A stretch of DNA of 52,811 nucleotides from NCBI GenBank assembly GCA_934437985.1, contig CAKSBI010000012.1, forward strand, positions 1 through 52,811, read 5' to 3'. The notes beneath the pieces were generated by a model. That model made no database searches, was not told the DNA's origin, and saw only the letters and a list, made by a program, of their open reading frames with translations. Position numbers and translations under genes: made by a program. Positions 6,592-14,202 of the stretch are shown piece after piece. The stretch is from an uncultured Lachnospiraceae bacterium (GTDB lineage Bacteria > Bacillota > Clostridia > Lachnospirales > Lachnospiraceae). Every line of letters begins with the position of its first letter. The stretch's first letter is position 1.

Positions 6592-8193
6592 ATGAAGATT
6601 AATAACAATGTAAAAGTAAAAGGTATCAGGGCAGGTAAGGCGGTACGTAAGACTATATGTATGGTGCTTGCAGGTGCAATGCTTATAACATCATGCGGCA
6701 TCGGGGGCAGTACCGGTGCTGATGCAAAAAGCAGCAGGGCGAAGCTTAAGGTTAATAAAAGGAAGGTCAGCGTAAAAGCAGGCTGCAGCGTAAAGGTTGG
6801 CTACAGGGCTCGGGGTAAGATTAAAGCTGTATCTTCAAAAAAGAAGGTAGCGAGGGTTACCGTTACCAGGAAAAATGTTGTTATCAGGGGAATTAAGAAA
6901 GGTAAAACTGTAGTAACGGTAAGCTGTAAAAAGAAAAAGGCAGAGATTAATGTTACCGTGAAAAAAAAGTCTGTGCCTGTCTGCGCCGTAACTCCCGTGC
7001 CGACACCTGAAGCAACAGCAGATCCTGATAATGTAAGGAATGCATCAAGAGAACTTAGCCCGCTTGCGTCAGCAGTCAATAAGTTTGGAATGCAGGTGTA
7101 TAACGGAGTAAGAACTGATGGGGATAATTCATTTATATCATCTTTCAGTATATATACAGCCCTTGCCATGCTGGCAAACGGAGCAGATGGAAATGCGCGT
7201 ACAGAGCTTCTTAATACTCTTGGAATCACTGATCTTGATAAAGTCAACAGTATGATGAAGACTTATTGTTCGGGAAGCATGGATGAAGCCGTAATATTTA
7301 ATATAGCTAATTCGGTATGGCTTGGTAAGTCACTTGTTCTATCAGGCCGTATAGAGAATAAGTTTATCAATCCGCTTATGGACAATTATAACAGTGAAGT
7401 ATATCGTGACATTGATTTTTCAGCTTCTGATACCGTGGACAGGGTTAACGGATGGGTTGATAAGAAAACTAATGGAATGATTAAGAAGATTATTGACCGG
7501 ACGTCAGCTGCCAATACAGTTGCAATGATTATGAATGCATTGTATTTTCAGGGAAGATGGAAAGAATCATTTGCAGAGAATAACACAGTGGATGAACCAT
7601 TTAATGGTGTAGATGGCTCTAAAAATGTAAAAATGATGACAAAGACTTATGGTAGTTATAATTACTTTAACAATGGTACATTTAAAGGGATAGAGCTTCC
7701 ATTTGGCAGAAAATCTGCTTATGCAATGGATATCATTATGACAAGTGATGACAAGGTGGGTACGACAGAAAAATGGAAAACTCTTACAGCTAACGAGCAG
7801 CTTAAGCAGATTATGGAGTTTGATAATCTTGCAACGTATAAGAATACCAGACTCCTTAAGCTTCCAAGATTCAATATGGACTTTTCGGCAGGTGATTCGC
7901 TTAAAGCAGCCCTTGGCAACATGGGAATTAAAGAGGTATTTACACCGGGTGCGAATCTTTCTAATATAGGTAATGATATATATGTCAGCCGGATTATTCA
8001 TAAGACGGCACTTGAGGTCAATGAGGAAGGAAGCAAAGCTGCGGCTGTAACAGCTATTGTCATGGAAGTAGCGGCAACGCATAATAGGGATGCGGAAGAG
8101 ATAGAGTTTGTAGTTAACAGGCCGTTTGTTGTTGTGATAAGGGATAAGGTGTCCGGAATGGTTCTGTTTATAGGAGAAGTTAATAAACTGTAG
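6592..8193 (+). CDS. serpin lipoprotein with N-terminal Ig-like (BIG2-type) domain
   Basis: A 533-aa exported serine protease inhibitor of the serpin family (I4). A long basic N-terminus and hydrophobic stretch end in the lipobox ITSC (Cys35), so it is predicted to be surface-anchored. Residues about 50-125 are Lys-rich and resemble a BIG2 Ig-like domain (KVSVKAG..., GKTVVTV). A Pro/Thr linker (PVPTPEATADP) leads to the serpin domain (about 155-533) with FISSFSIYTALAMLANGA, AMIMNALYFQGRWKE and a C-terminal NRPFVVVIRDKVSGMVLFIGEV. The hinge EEGSKAAAVTA (478-488) has the small-residue composition of inhibitory serpins. Counting from Gly480 as P15 puts P1 at Ala494, but the reactive loop is about six residues longer than in alpha-1-antitrypsin, so P1 is uncertain. 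It starts 40 bp after the DUF4179 gene, likely in the same operon. Confidence 0.88.
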   Translation: MKINNNVKVKGIRAGKAVRKTICMVLAGAMLITSCGIGGSTGADAKSSRAKLKVNKRKVSVKAGCSVKVGYRARGKIKAVSSKKKVARVTVTRKNVVIRGIKKGKTVVTVSCKKKKAEINVTVKKKSVPVCAVTPVPTPEATADPDNVRNASRELSPLASAVNKFGMQVYNGVRTDGDNSFISSFSIYTALAMLANGADGNARTELLNTLGITDLDKVNSMMKTYCSGSMDEAVIFNIANSVWLGKSLVLSGRIENKFINPLMDNYNSEVYRDIDFSASDTVDRVNGWVDKKTNGMIKKIIDRTSAANTVAMIMNALYFQGRWKESFAENNTVDEPFNGVDGSKNVKMMTKTYGSYNYFNNGTFKGIELPFGRKSAYAMDIIMTSDDKVGTTEKWKTLTANEQLKQIMEFDNLATYKNTRLLKLPRFNMDFSAGDSLKAALGNMGIKEVFTPGANLSNIGNDIYVSRIIHKTALEVNEEGSKAAAVTAIVMEVAATHNRDAEEIEFVVNRPFVVVIRDKVSGMVLFIGEVNKL

Positions 8194-8195
8194 CA

Positions 8196-8223
8196 TGAAA
8201 CTGTAACAAATGTATCCCTCGTT
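8196..8223 (+). promoter_or_regulatory. weak candidate ECF promoter before the Cys-rich gene
   Basis: TGAAAC (8196-8201) and CGTT (8220-8223) are 18 bp apart, one or two more than the usual ECF spacing; a TGTAACA lies inside the spacer. If real, the Cys-rich gene could answer to one of the two ECF factors. Low confidence. Confidence 0.25.
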
Positions 8224-8307
8224 CATATTATGTATTAACAGCAATAGGACAGACATGGGATTGTCCGACAGGCTGGTATAAATAATATGAAAGAGAGGGA
8301 TATGTTT

Positions 8308-8766
8308 ATGTGTAATGAAAGAAGAGGTTTTGACAGAGGAGAATTTGATAAGATACTTTGTAATGCTGATTACGCAAGGATTATCACAACAAATGGTAGA
8401 GGTTCCAGGGTTACTCCGGTATGTTTTGAGGTTCAGGAATGCGGCAGCGGAAGTAACTGCGGCTGCGGAAGTAACTGCAGCACCGGAAGTAATTGTGGCA
8501 CTGGGGGCCGGGGTGGCTGCGGCAGTGACAGGGTAACTATAATCAAGTTTACAGGAGGCGCACTCAGTGAACTTGGAATCTGCAAAGGAAAATGTATCAC
8601 GGCCGAATTTGAGGCGGCATTTGCAGGAAGGGTAATGACTGCAAGTGTAGAATGTACAGTATGCGATGTTGATTCCGGTAATGATTGTTGCTGTAGCGGT
8701 GAGACTACAGTCACTGCACGCGTAAGAGACGTAGACATTGAATGCTTTGATGTAAGCTGCATCTGA
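8308..8766 (+). CDS. cysteine-rich protein of unknown function
   Basis: 152 aa with 18 cysteines (12%), and no signal peptide or membrane segment, so the product is predicted to be cytoplasmic unless exported by another route. A Gly/Ser/Cys cluster at about 45-71 repeats GSNC three times (GSNCGCGSNCSTGSNCGTGG). Further clusters are CKGKC (92-96), CTVC (116-119) and CCC (127-129), with CFDVSC at the end. The two halves flanking the cluster (FDKILCNADYARIITTNGRG... and VTIIKFTGGALSELGICKGKC...) look folded. I do not recognise the family. Multiple CxC, CxxC and CxxxC pairs would suit metal binding or a disulfide-rich coat-like protein. Start chosen at the ATG at 8308, 8 bp after AGAGGG; in-frame ATGs at 8287 and 8302 are poorer. 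Confidence 0.55.
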   Translation: MCNERRGFDRGEFDKILCNADYARIITTNGRGSRVTPVCFEVQECGSGSNCGCGSNCSTGSNCGTGGRGGCGSDRVTIIKFTGGALSELGICKGKCITAEFEAAFAGRVMTASVECTVCDVDSGNDCCCSGETTVTARVRDVDIECFDVSCI

Positions 8767-9197
8767 GGATGATAACAGGAACTGATAAGGAAAACTTATA
8801 AACAGGACTAATAAAGAGTACTGATAAAAGAACTTATAAAGGGAACTGAAATAATAAGCTGATAAAAAACTAAAAAAGAATTAATGAAACAGAAGAAACC
8901 TGCAGGGCGTATAGGATAAGGCGCAGAATATATGTAGTCATTATTTAAGGCTATTGTATTCTGTGCCTTTTTCTTACGGTGAGGATAATTGTGAGTAACC
9001 GTATAATATAATCATGAAAATTGCAACAAAATTATGACTAGTAATTGTGCATTTATAACAAAATACTACAACAGTAGAATAAAATAACAGTGTAATGTTA
9101 TACAAAAATGGTATTGAAACTTTGTGGATTACGCCAATAGATTTTGTATTGCAAATATGATATGGTATGTATTATAAAAATACATGGGGGACAGGTA
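8767..9197. other. 431-bp AT-rich intergenic region with imperfect repeats and a terminator
   Basis: Two copies of an imperfect about 25-bp unit, ACTGATAA-(G/A)-GAA-ACTTATAAA-GG, lie at 8781-8806 and 8820-8843, and further ACTGA/CTGATAA fragments continue to about 8872. All frames carry stops. The terminator at 8918-8974 follows. From 9000 to 9140 the sequence is AT-rich with no clear promoter; a TTGAAA at 9115 lacks a good -10. Confidence 0.5.
8918..8974 (+). terminator. intrinsic terminator of the sigma/serpin/Cys-rich region
   Basis: AAGGCGCAGAATA (8918-8930) pairs with TATTCTGTGCCTT (8957-8969) through 13 pairs including one G-U, around a 26-nt loop, followed by TTTTTCTT. It lies 151 bp past the Cys-rich gene. 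Confidence 0.7.
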
Positions 9198-10136
9198 TTG
9201 GGAGCAGCTAAGACCAAAGTAAAAGGGAAAGATACAAGAATACAGTGGCATGAAGCGTTTGTGGCAGCTATGAAGCTTGAACTCGGACAATATATTAATT
9301 ACCTTGAGTTTTATCCGGAATATGAACTTACAAGACGTCCGAAGTTCATTGATCTGATTCTGATAAAACGTGAGGATTGTTGTTACAGTAATGGGGTTAA
9401 TGAGCTGATAGGATTGTTTTCCAAGTATAATGTTGTTGATTATAAGGGAGTTGGAGACAGATTTGATATCAAAACATTAATAAAAGGAATTGCGTATACA
9501 TGTATGTATATAATGGAACTGGCGGATAATTGGAGTATATCTGGGAGAAATGTTGCCCTGATCTTTTTTAGGGAAGCAAAGCCTGTACGGCTCTTCAGAA
9601 TGCTAAAAGAATCATATAGTGATATTAATTGCTGTATTGCAAAAGTTGTGCAGGGCGTATATAATATTAATGTAACACAATTGTTTGAGGTTAAGGTAAT
9701 AGTGCTCAGGGAGATTGATTTTGATATTTATCCATGGTTATCTGCACTTACGGATTCTCTTGATGAAAAGCATGCTGAAAAGCTGCTGAAGCTTGAAAGC
9801 AATATGGTAAGAGGATGGGAGTTTGATAATGCAGAAGTAGTAATGGATGCAGTAATGACGGCTAATGTAGATGTTTTTGGCTCAGTGATTGGAGGTAAGG
9901 AAGATATGTGTAAGGCAATGTGGGATCTGATGAAACCTCAGATAGATGCGTATGTAGCAGAAAAGGATGCTAAGATAAAAGAACAGGAGATACTTTTAAA
10001 GGAGCGGGGAGGTCTTCTGGAGGAACAGGGAGGTCTTCTGGAGGAACAGGGAGGTCTTCTGAAAGAACAGGAGGCAGAGATTAAAAGGCTTAAGGCAATG
10101 CTTGCACAGTTTACCACTGCCGGTAATACAATCTGA
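9198..10136 (+). CDS. PD-(D/E)XK (Rpn-like) family protein with repeat-built coiled coil
   Basis: 312 aa from a TTG start at 9198 with GGGGG at 9186-9190 (an in-frame TTG at 9144 would add 18 residues). The N-terminal part reads WHEAFVAAMKLELGQYINYLEFYPEYELTRRPKFIDLILIK, then IGLFSKYNVVDYKGVGDRFDIKTLIKGIAYTCMY. This is the pattern of the Rpn/transposase-like PD-(D/E)XK proteins common in Lachnospiraceae: Asp52 in the second motif and D81-Y-K83 as the (D/E)xK pair. Such proteins are predicted nucleases, often with decayed sites. The C-terminal about 60 residues are a charged coiled coil built partly from three copies of a GGLLEEQ heptad. Isolated gene, no partner. Nuclease activity is inference. 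Confidence 0.65.
   Translation: MGAAKTKVKGKDTRIQWHEAFVAAMKLELGQYINYLEFYPEYELTRRPKFIDLILIKREDCCYSNGVNELIGLFSKYNVVDYKGVGDRFDIKTLIKGIAYTCMYIMELADNWSISGRNVALIFFREAKPVRLFRMLKESYSDINCCIAKVVQGVYNINVTQLFEVKVIVLREIDFDIYPWLSALTDSLDEKHAEKLLKLESNMVRGWEFDNAEVVMDAVMTANVDVFGSVIGGKEDMCKAMWDLMKPQIDAYVAEKDAKIKEQEILLKERGGLLEEQGGLLEEQGGLLKEQEAEIKRLKAMLAQFTTAGNTI
10008..10070 (+). repeat. three tandem 21-bp repeats encoding coiled-coil heptads
   Basis: The unit GGAGGTCTTCTGGAGGAACAG occurs exactly at 10008-10028 and 10029-10049 and with two changes at 10050-10070. Each encodes one GGLLEEQ-type heptad, in frame, in the coiled coil of the PD-(D/E)XK-like protein. The near identity implies recent expansion and likely copy-number variation among strains. 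Confidence 0.9.
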
Positions 10137-10242
10137 TAAAGCAATCCTGATTGTTTCAATACAATATATGTAACGGATAAGTTTCTCTGGCAGGGTGTGA
10201 TATGTTTATGGGGGGACTTTCTGTTTATATGTAATATATAAG

Positions 10243-10282
10243 AATGGACTATGTAATTCTTATGTGAATTACATAGTCCATT
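10243..10282. terminator. perfect 17-bp hairpin between convergent genes
   Basis: AATGGACTATGTAATTC (10243-10259) pairs perfectly with GAATTACATAGTCCATT (10266-10282) around a 6-nt loop. It lies between the convergent genes ending at 10136 and 10348 and probably terminates both, although T-tracts on either side are weak. No gene was seen in 10137-10347. Confidence 0.6.
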
Positions 10283-10347
10283 GATATTGTTAATTAGTAA
10301 TGCTTTAAAGTATTATCTGCTGTTAAAAACATTGTTCGGTTTTTGAA

Positions 10348-12054
10348 TTAAAGAGCATTAACGAGCTTCTGAAGAGCCTCAAGAGCCTCATCCGGGAGCT
10401 TGTCATATCCTTCCTTATTCTTAGCAAATCCTTCAACAGCGTTAACACGTGTCTGCATAGCAGCCTTAAGCTGTGCACGATAATCAGCATCATCAAGATT
10501 TGGAGTGAAGTCACCTGTCTTACCGCTCCAGTCATTCATGATCTCAATATCCTCGAATGGTCCCCACTGCTCGAACTTAGCTTTTCCTTCAACGATTGTC
10601 TCAAGAATTCCAAGAGTATCTTCCTTCTGGCATTTCTTGCCCATGAAGTCTCCTGTATTAACGATGTAGCAAGCTACATTCTTCTCTTCAACAAGCTTCT
10701 TGAACTTGTCATAATCGTTAACAAGTGGATATGTTCTGAATGGGTTAGCATATGGAACGATACGGATAGCGTTCATATCTGTACCGGCAGCAACACGCTC
10801 TGCAGTTGATGTCTTAGTAGCAAGTGTAGCACCCATAACTGAAGCAAGGGCAGCACCCTTAAGCTTAACGATAGGTGGAATTGTAGGATCCTTCATGATC
10901 CAGAAGATAGCATTAACAGGAGCATCAATCTTGTCAACACGGTTTGGTGACCAGAGTTTAGACTTGATCGCACGTCCGTTACCATTTCTGATATCCTCTG
11001 TTACAAGCTGAACCTTTCCGTCCTCATCAAGAGTAGCTGAACAGTTCTGGGCTGAAAGAAGGAACTTGTTATCAGGACATCCTGTTGGGTAATCAGCTGT
11101 CTTATCGAAGTAAGTAGGCTCAAGGGCAATTGATGAACATGTATCTGAGTTTATGATAAATGCGTCATCATGAAGTACCTTGATTGCAGGATACTTGTCG
11201 CCGTGCTTAGCATGGGTAAGTGTTGACTTACCTGATCCTGAAAGACCAAATACAGCAGCAACATACTTAGAACCATCTGCAAGAGTGTACTCTTTCTGTC
11301 CACCGTGGCATGAAGCGTAACCGTTTCTGTTAGCAATAGCCCATGCCATTGTAAGTGTACCCTTCTTGTGCTCTCCGAAGTACTTCATACCAAGGATAGC
11401 TGCGCAGTTCTCATTAGTATCAAAATAGCAGCATGTAAGATCGTCGCTTAAGCAGCTGTAATCTACGTCAGGGCTTGGAGTCGGTACCCACTGTGGATCT
11501 GAGAAGATGTAGATATCAGCTTCTTTGCCATCACCAACCGGCTGTGAATCGCGATACATCTTAACATACTCGTCTGACATATACTGGAAGTTAATCATCC
11601 AGTTGTAGAGAAGATTCTCTTCTCCTTCCGGAATAAGAAGGTGAGCCTTAACCATGAATTCAGGATCAAGACCTACGAAGCAGGTAGCATGATATAACTT
11701 TCTGAAACGTGTCTTATATATAGCATCCATAACTACCTTATCAAGCTTAGTGTCATTTACACCAGGCTCGCCCTTGATACGGCGTGCAGCAGCGTAACGG
11801 CCTGTAACAGCTCCGTCATTGAAAAGAAGAACCTTGGCATCCTTATCAAGACCGAATTCTTCGCCTCTGTATATAGGCATATCTGTTACAATTGTTCCAG
11901 GTGAATTCTTAGCGAGATTATAAGCCTCTTTGAGAGTCTCAACTCTTACTACATTGTTTCCGTAGAAAGCAGCTTCGATAATAGAACGAGTCTTGGAGAA
12001 GCCAACTTTTCCTGCTCCAATTTCACTGATTGGATAATTTGCTTTTGTTGCCAT
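10348..12054 (-). CDS. pckA: phosphoenolpyruvate carboxykinase (ATP)
   Basis: A 568-aa ATP-type PEP carboxykinase, which interconverts oxaloacetate + ATP and PEP + CO2 + ADP. In gut fermenters it often runs in the carboxylating direction toward succinate/propionate or for anaplerosis; direction here is inference. Seen: the kinase P-loop GLSGSGKST (270-278; the usual family form is GLSGTGKTT), the metal-binding HDDAFI (295-300), the substrate-site region around SCHGGQKEYTL (248-258) and ATKTSTAERVAAGTDMNAIRIVPYANPF. It is somewhat longer than the E. coli enzyme (about 540 aa), in keeping with a divergent clostridial clade. GGAGG lies just before the ATG. It has its own consensus promoter; the DUF885 gene upstream in the same direction could also read into it. 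Confidence 0.95.
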   Translation of the reverse strand: MATKANYPISEIGAGKVGFSKTRSIIEAAFYGNNVVRVETLKEAYNLAKNSPGTIVTDMPIYRGEEFGLDKDAKVLLFNDGAVTGRYAAARRIKGEPGVNDTKLDKVVMDAIYKTRFRKLYHATCFVGLDPEFMVKAHLLIPEGEENLLYNWMINFQYMSDEYVKMYRDSQPVGDGKEADIYIFSDPQWVPTPSPDVDYSCLSDDLTCCYFDTNENCAAILGMKYFGEHKKGTLTMAWAIANRNGYASCHGGQKEYTLADGSKYVAAVFGLSGSGKSTLTHAKHGDKYPAIKVLHDDAFIINSDTCSSIALEPTYFDKTADYPTGCPDNKFLLSAQNCSATLDEDGKVQLVTEDIRNGNGRAIKSKLWSPNRVDKIDAPVNAIFWIMKDPTIPPIVKLKGAALASVMGATLATKTSTAERVAAGTDMNAIRIVPYANPFRTYPLVNDYDKFKKLVEEKNVACYIVNTGDFMGKKCQKEDTLGILETIVEGKAKFEQWGPFEDIEIMNDWSGKTGDFTPNLDDADYRAQLKAAMQTRVNAVEGFAKNKEGYDKLPDEALEALQKLVNAL

Positions 12055-12155
12055 TATTAATAACCTCCTATTAAAAAATAATCTTTGATGAAATACGGGT
12101 TCCTGTCAGATATTGATAGTTAATTAATTAACAAAGTCCCCGATTCTGTTTTTTA

Positions 12156-12184
12156 TTATAGGGATTATAATAATAAAAGTCAAC
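12156..12184 (-). promoter_or_regulatory. sigma-A promoter of pckA
   Basis: On the minus strand TTGACT (12179-12184), 17 bp and TATAAT (12156-12161) form a near-consensus promoter between the DUF885 stop (12190) and pckA. The leader would be about 95 nt and contains the palindrome TTAATTAATTAA (12121-12132), a possible operator. Confidence 0.8.
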
Positions 12185-12189
12185 TCTAT

Positions 12190-14043
12190 TTAATACCCCA
12201 AATATATGTTTTCGACATTATCCCTAAGTATGCCAAACCATGTAGGGCCGGTCTCAAGTACAATCCTGTGGAACAAAACAGGGTTATAGTTTTCTCTCGC
12301 GCCAGACCTGATATCACTCTCAAGCTGCATAAACTCAAGGCATCCGAGTGTGTATTTAAGGTACAGTGCAGGTTCTGCGATTATTGTTTCATATATTTCG
12401 TCTACACTATCCCTGTTCTCTATACCAAAATCTGACAGATACGCTTGGCATTCGTCGTAACTCCAGCCATAATAGTGGATTCCAAGGTCAAGCATACTGT
12501 ACATGCATAGTGTTGCAAGCTTATTATTCTTAAGTATTGATGCCTGGGTTTTGTCAATTCCGGCTATATCATAGGAATACATTTCAGCGTATGTTGCCCA
12601 GCCTTCGCTGTATCCCCCGAAGTTCAGCATGTGTCTGATGGGGTGCGGACCGGTGCTCATGAAGTATTCATACTGATACAGATGTCCGGGATATCCTTCA
12701 TGAGCAAGTGTAGGAAACATTGTGGAATCGTCAAGGCAGGAACGGTTGATATATATGTCATCTGTCACATCACAATCAATAGGCGGTGTAATGTACATTG
12801 CGGGACTAAGGGTGTTTTCAAGGGATGAATGTACATACTTTATATTCAGTCCGCCGGCATCGGCGGGCAGGGCAGGATATTCAGAAGTAATATTCCGGCT
12901 TAAGTAATTAATTATGTCATCCGGGCTGTCTGCTGCATATGATGGGTCGTTTAATTTTTCGTATGCATCAGGATTGTCAAGAATGGCTGCTGCAATTTTT
13001 GTGCGGCAGTCTTTTATAGTCTGCTCAAGAAGAGACTTAATGGCTTCAGGCTTCATGTCGGAGCCGGTCTGTATGTGTACAAGCTTTGCATAATACTCTT
13101 TCCCATCGGGAAGGCTGCACATGGCAGGTGCAGCTGTGTGCTCAAGCTCTGCAAGTGATTTCAGACCGTCGATCAGGCTCTGGTAAGCAGGGATAAGAAC
13201 TTCATGTATAAGCTGTTCGTTTCTTGCAATATATTCTGAACGTGAAGCGTCAGAAAGACTGACATTACTGATGTTTTCCGGAAATACCTGTATAAGCATG
13301 TTAGAACCAGGGTCACGGATAAAATCACGGCACTCTGTAATGATTTTATCTGCAAGCCCGGTTCCCATAAATATCCCTTCAGATCTTCTGTTTGTTTCAA
13401 ATGTCATGATTCCGGCAAAATAATCCGGTATATTTTCAATTAATCTAAAATAATTCAGAATAGCCTTTTCATCATAAAAATGATATTCACACAGTAAAAC
13501 CGGAAGCTGCACATGAATGCCGGATACAGGTGAAAGAGGTTCTTCATACATGTAAAATGGTGCAATATCCAGATAGGATGACAGTGTTTCAACTAAAGTG
13601 TCATATGTGATCTTTTCATCGGATGTAAGCGAATCACGGTCTGTGCTTTTTAAGATTCCTAATTTGTTTTCGTAATATGCATATTCCGCCTGTGTCTGAC
13701 CGGTGCTGCAGCTTCCGGGTGAATCGGGGTATTTCTGTATCCCATATGATTCGGGTGATGAAAGTGTATAGTTAAGTGTTATCGCATCGGAGGTAACGAG
13801 ATGGATGAAAAGCTCGTCACATAGCTGCCTGAACACGGCACTGCCTCTGGACTTTTGTGCCGTCGCACCTGATGACCGGCTGTCATCGGAATGTAATGCT
13901 TCGGTACCGGCAGCGTTATGCCCCACGGAACCTGGGTGTGTCTGCGTTCTCTGAAATGTGCAGGATGAAAAAAGGATGAGTATTAAGATAAGGCATAATA
14001 ATACCTTTGACTTATTGAATGTCCTGCAGATGTATCTGTTCAT
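12190..14043 (-). CDS. DUF885-family lipoprotein, predicted metallopeptidase
   Basis: A 617-aa predicted lipoprotein (signal peptide with lipobox FSSC near residue 28) of the DUF885 family. The C-terminal half carries the strictly spaced HEGYPGH (His448, Glu449, His454), an HExxxxH zinc-site pattern characteristic of the family, preceded by SCLDDSTMFPTLA and followed by LYQYEYFMSTGPHPIRHML, plus a downstream GYSEGWATYAEMYSYDI, which likely supplies the third ligand. The last part, TLGCLEFMQLESDIRSG and ETGPTWFGILRDNV, is also family-like. Family members are considered peptidases; the substrate is unknown. External location on the membrane is expected. The gene is divergent from the cotS-like gene and 135 bp upstream of pckA. 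Confidence 0.85.
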   Translation of the reverse strand: MNRYICRTFNKSKVLLCLILILILFSSCTFQRTQTHPGSVGHNAAGTEALHSDDSRSSGATAQKSRGSAVFRQLCDELFIHLVTSDAITLNYTLSSPESYGIQKYPDSPGSCSTGQTQAEYAYYENKLGILKSTDRDSLTSDEKITYDTLVETLSSYLDIAPFYMYEEPLSPVSGIHVQLPVLLCEYHFYDEKAILNYFRLIENIPDYFAGIMTFETNRRSEGIFMGTGLADKIITECRDFIRDPGSNMLIQVFPENISNVSLSDASRSEYIARNEQLIHEVLIPAYQSLIDGLKSLAELEHTAAPAMCSLPDGKEYYAKLVHIQTGSDMKPEAIKSLLEQTIKDCRTKIAAAILDNPDAYEKLNDPSYAADSPDDIINYLSRNITSEYPALPADAGGLNIKYVHSSLENTLSPAMYITPPIDCDVTDDIYINRSCLDDSTMFPTLAHEGYPGHLYQYEYFMSTGPHPIRHMLNFGGYSEGWATYAEMYSYDIAGIDKTQASILKNNKLATLCMYSMLDLGIHYYGWSYDECQAYLSDFGIENRDSVDEIYETIIAEPALYLKYTLGCLEFMQLESDIRSGARENYNPVLFHRIVLETGPTWFGILRDNVENIYLGY

Positions 14044-14202
14044 ATTCGGTCTCCTGATGTGAAATACAGTATGTATATTTTAAGATATTATTAATGTTTC
14101 AAAATCAGAACAAATAATGGAATGAAAGTTAGTATCAGTTCATATGATTGAACAGACGCGTGTATAAAATTCTGTCTGAATAAGAAATGGGAGGGCATTA
14201 GA

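Noticed and set aside
7567..8256. 229-codon open frame antisense to the serpin gene
   Set aside because: Mirror of a well-supported coding frame; no ribosome site and no recognisable domain.
10008..10070. Tandem repeat as a CRISPR array
   Set aside because: No spacers; units are contiguous, in frame and encode heptads.
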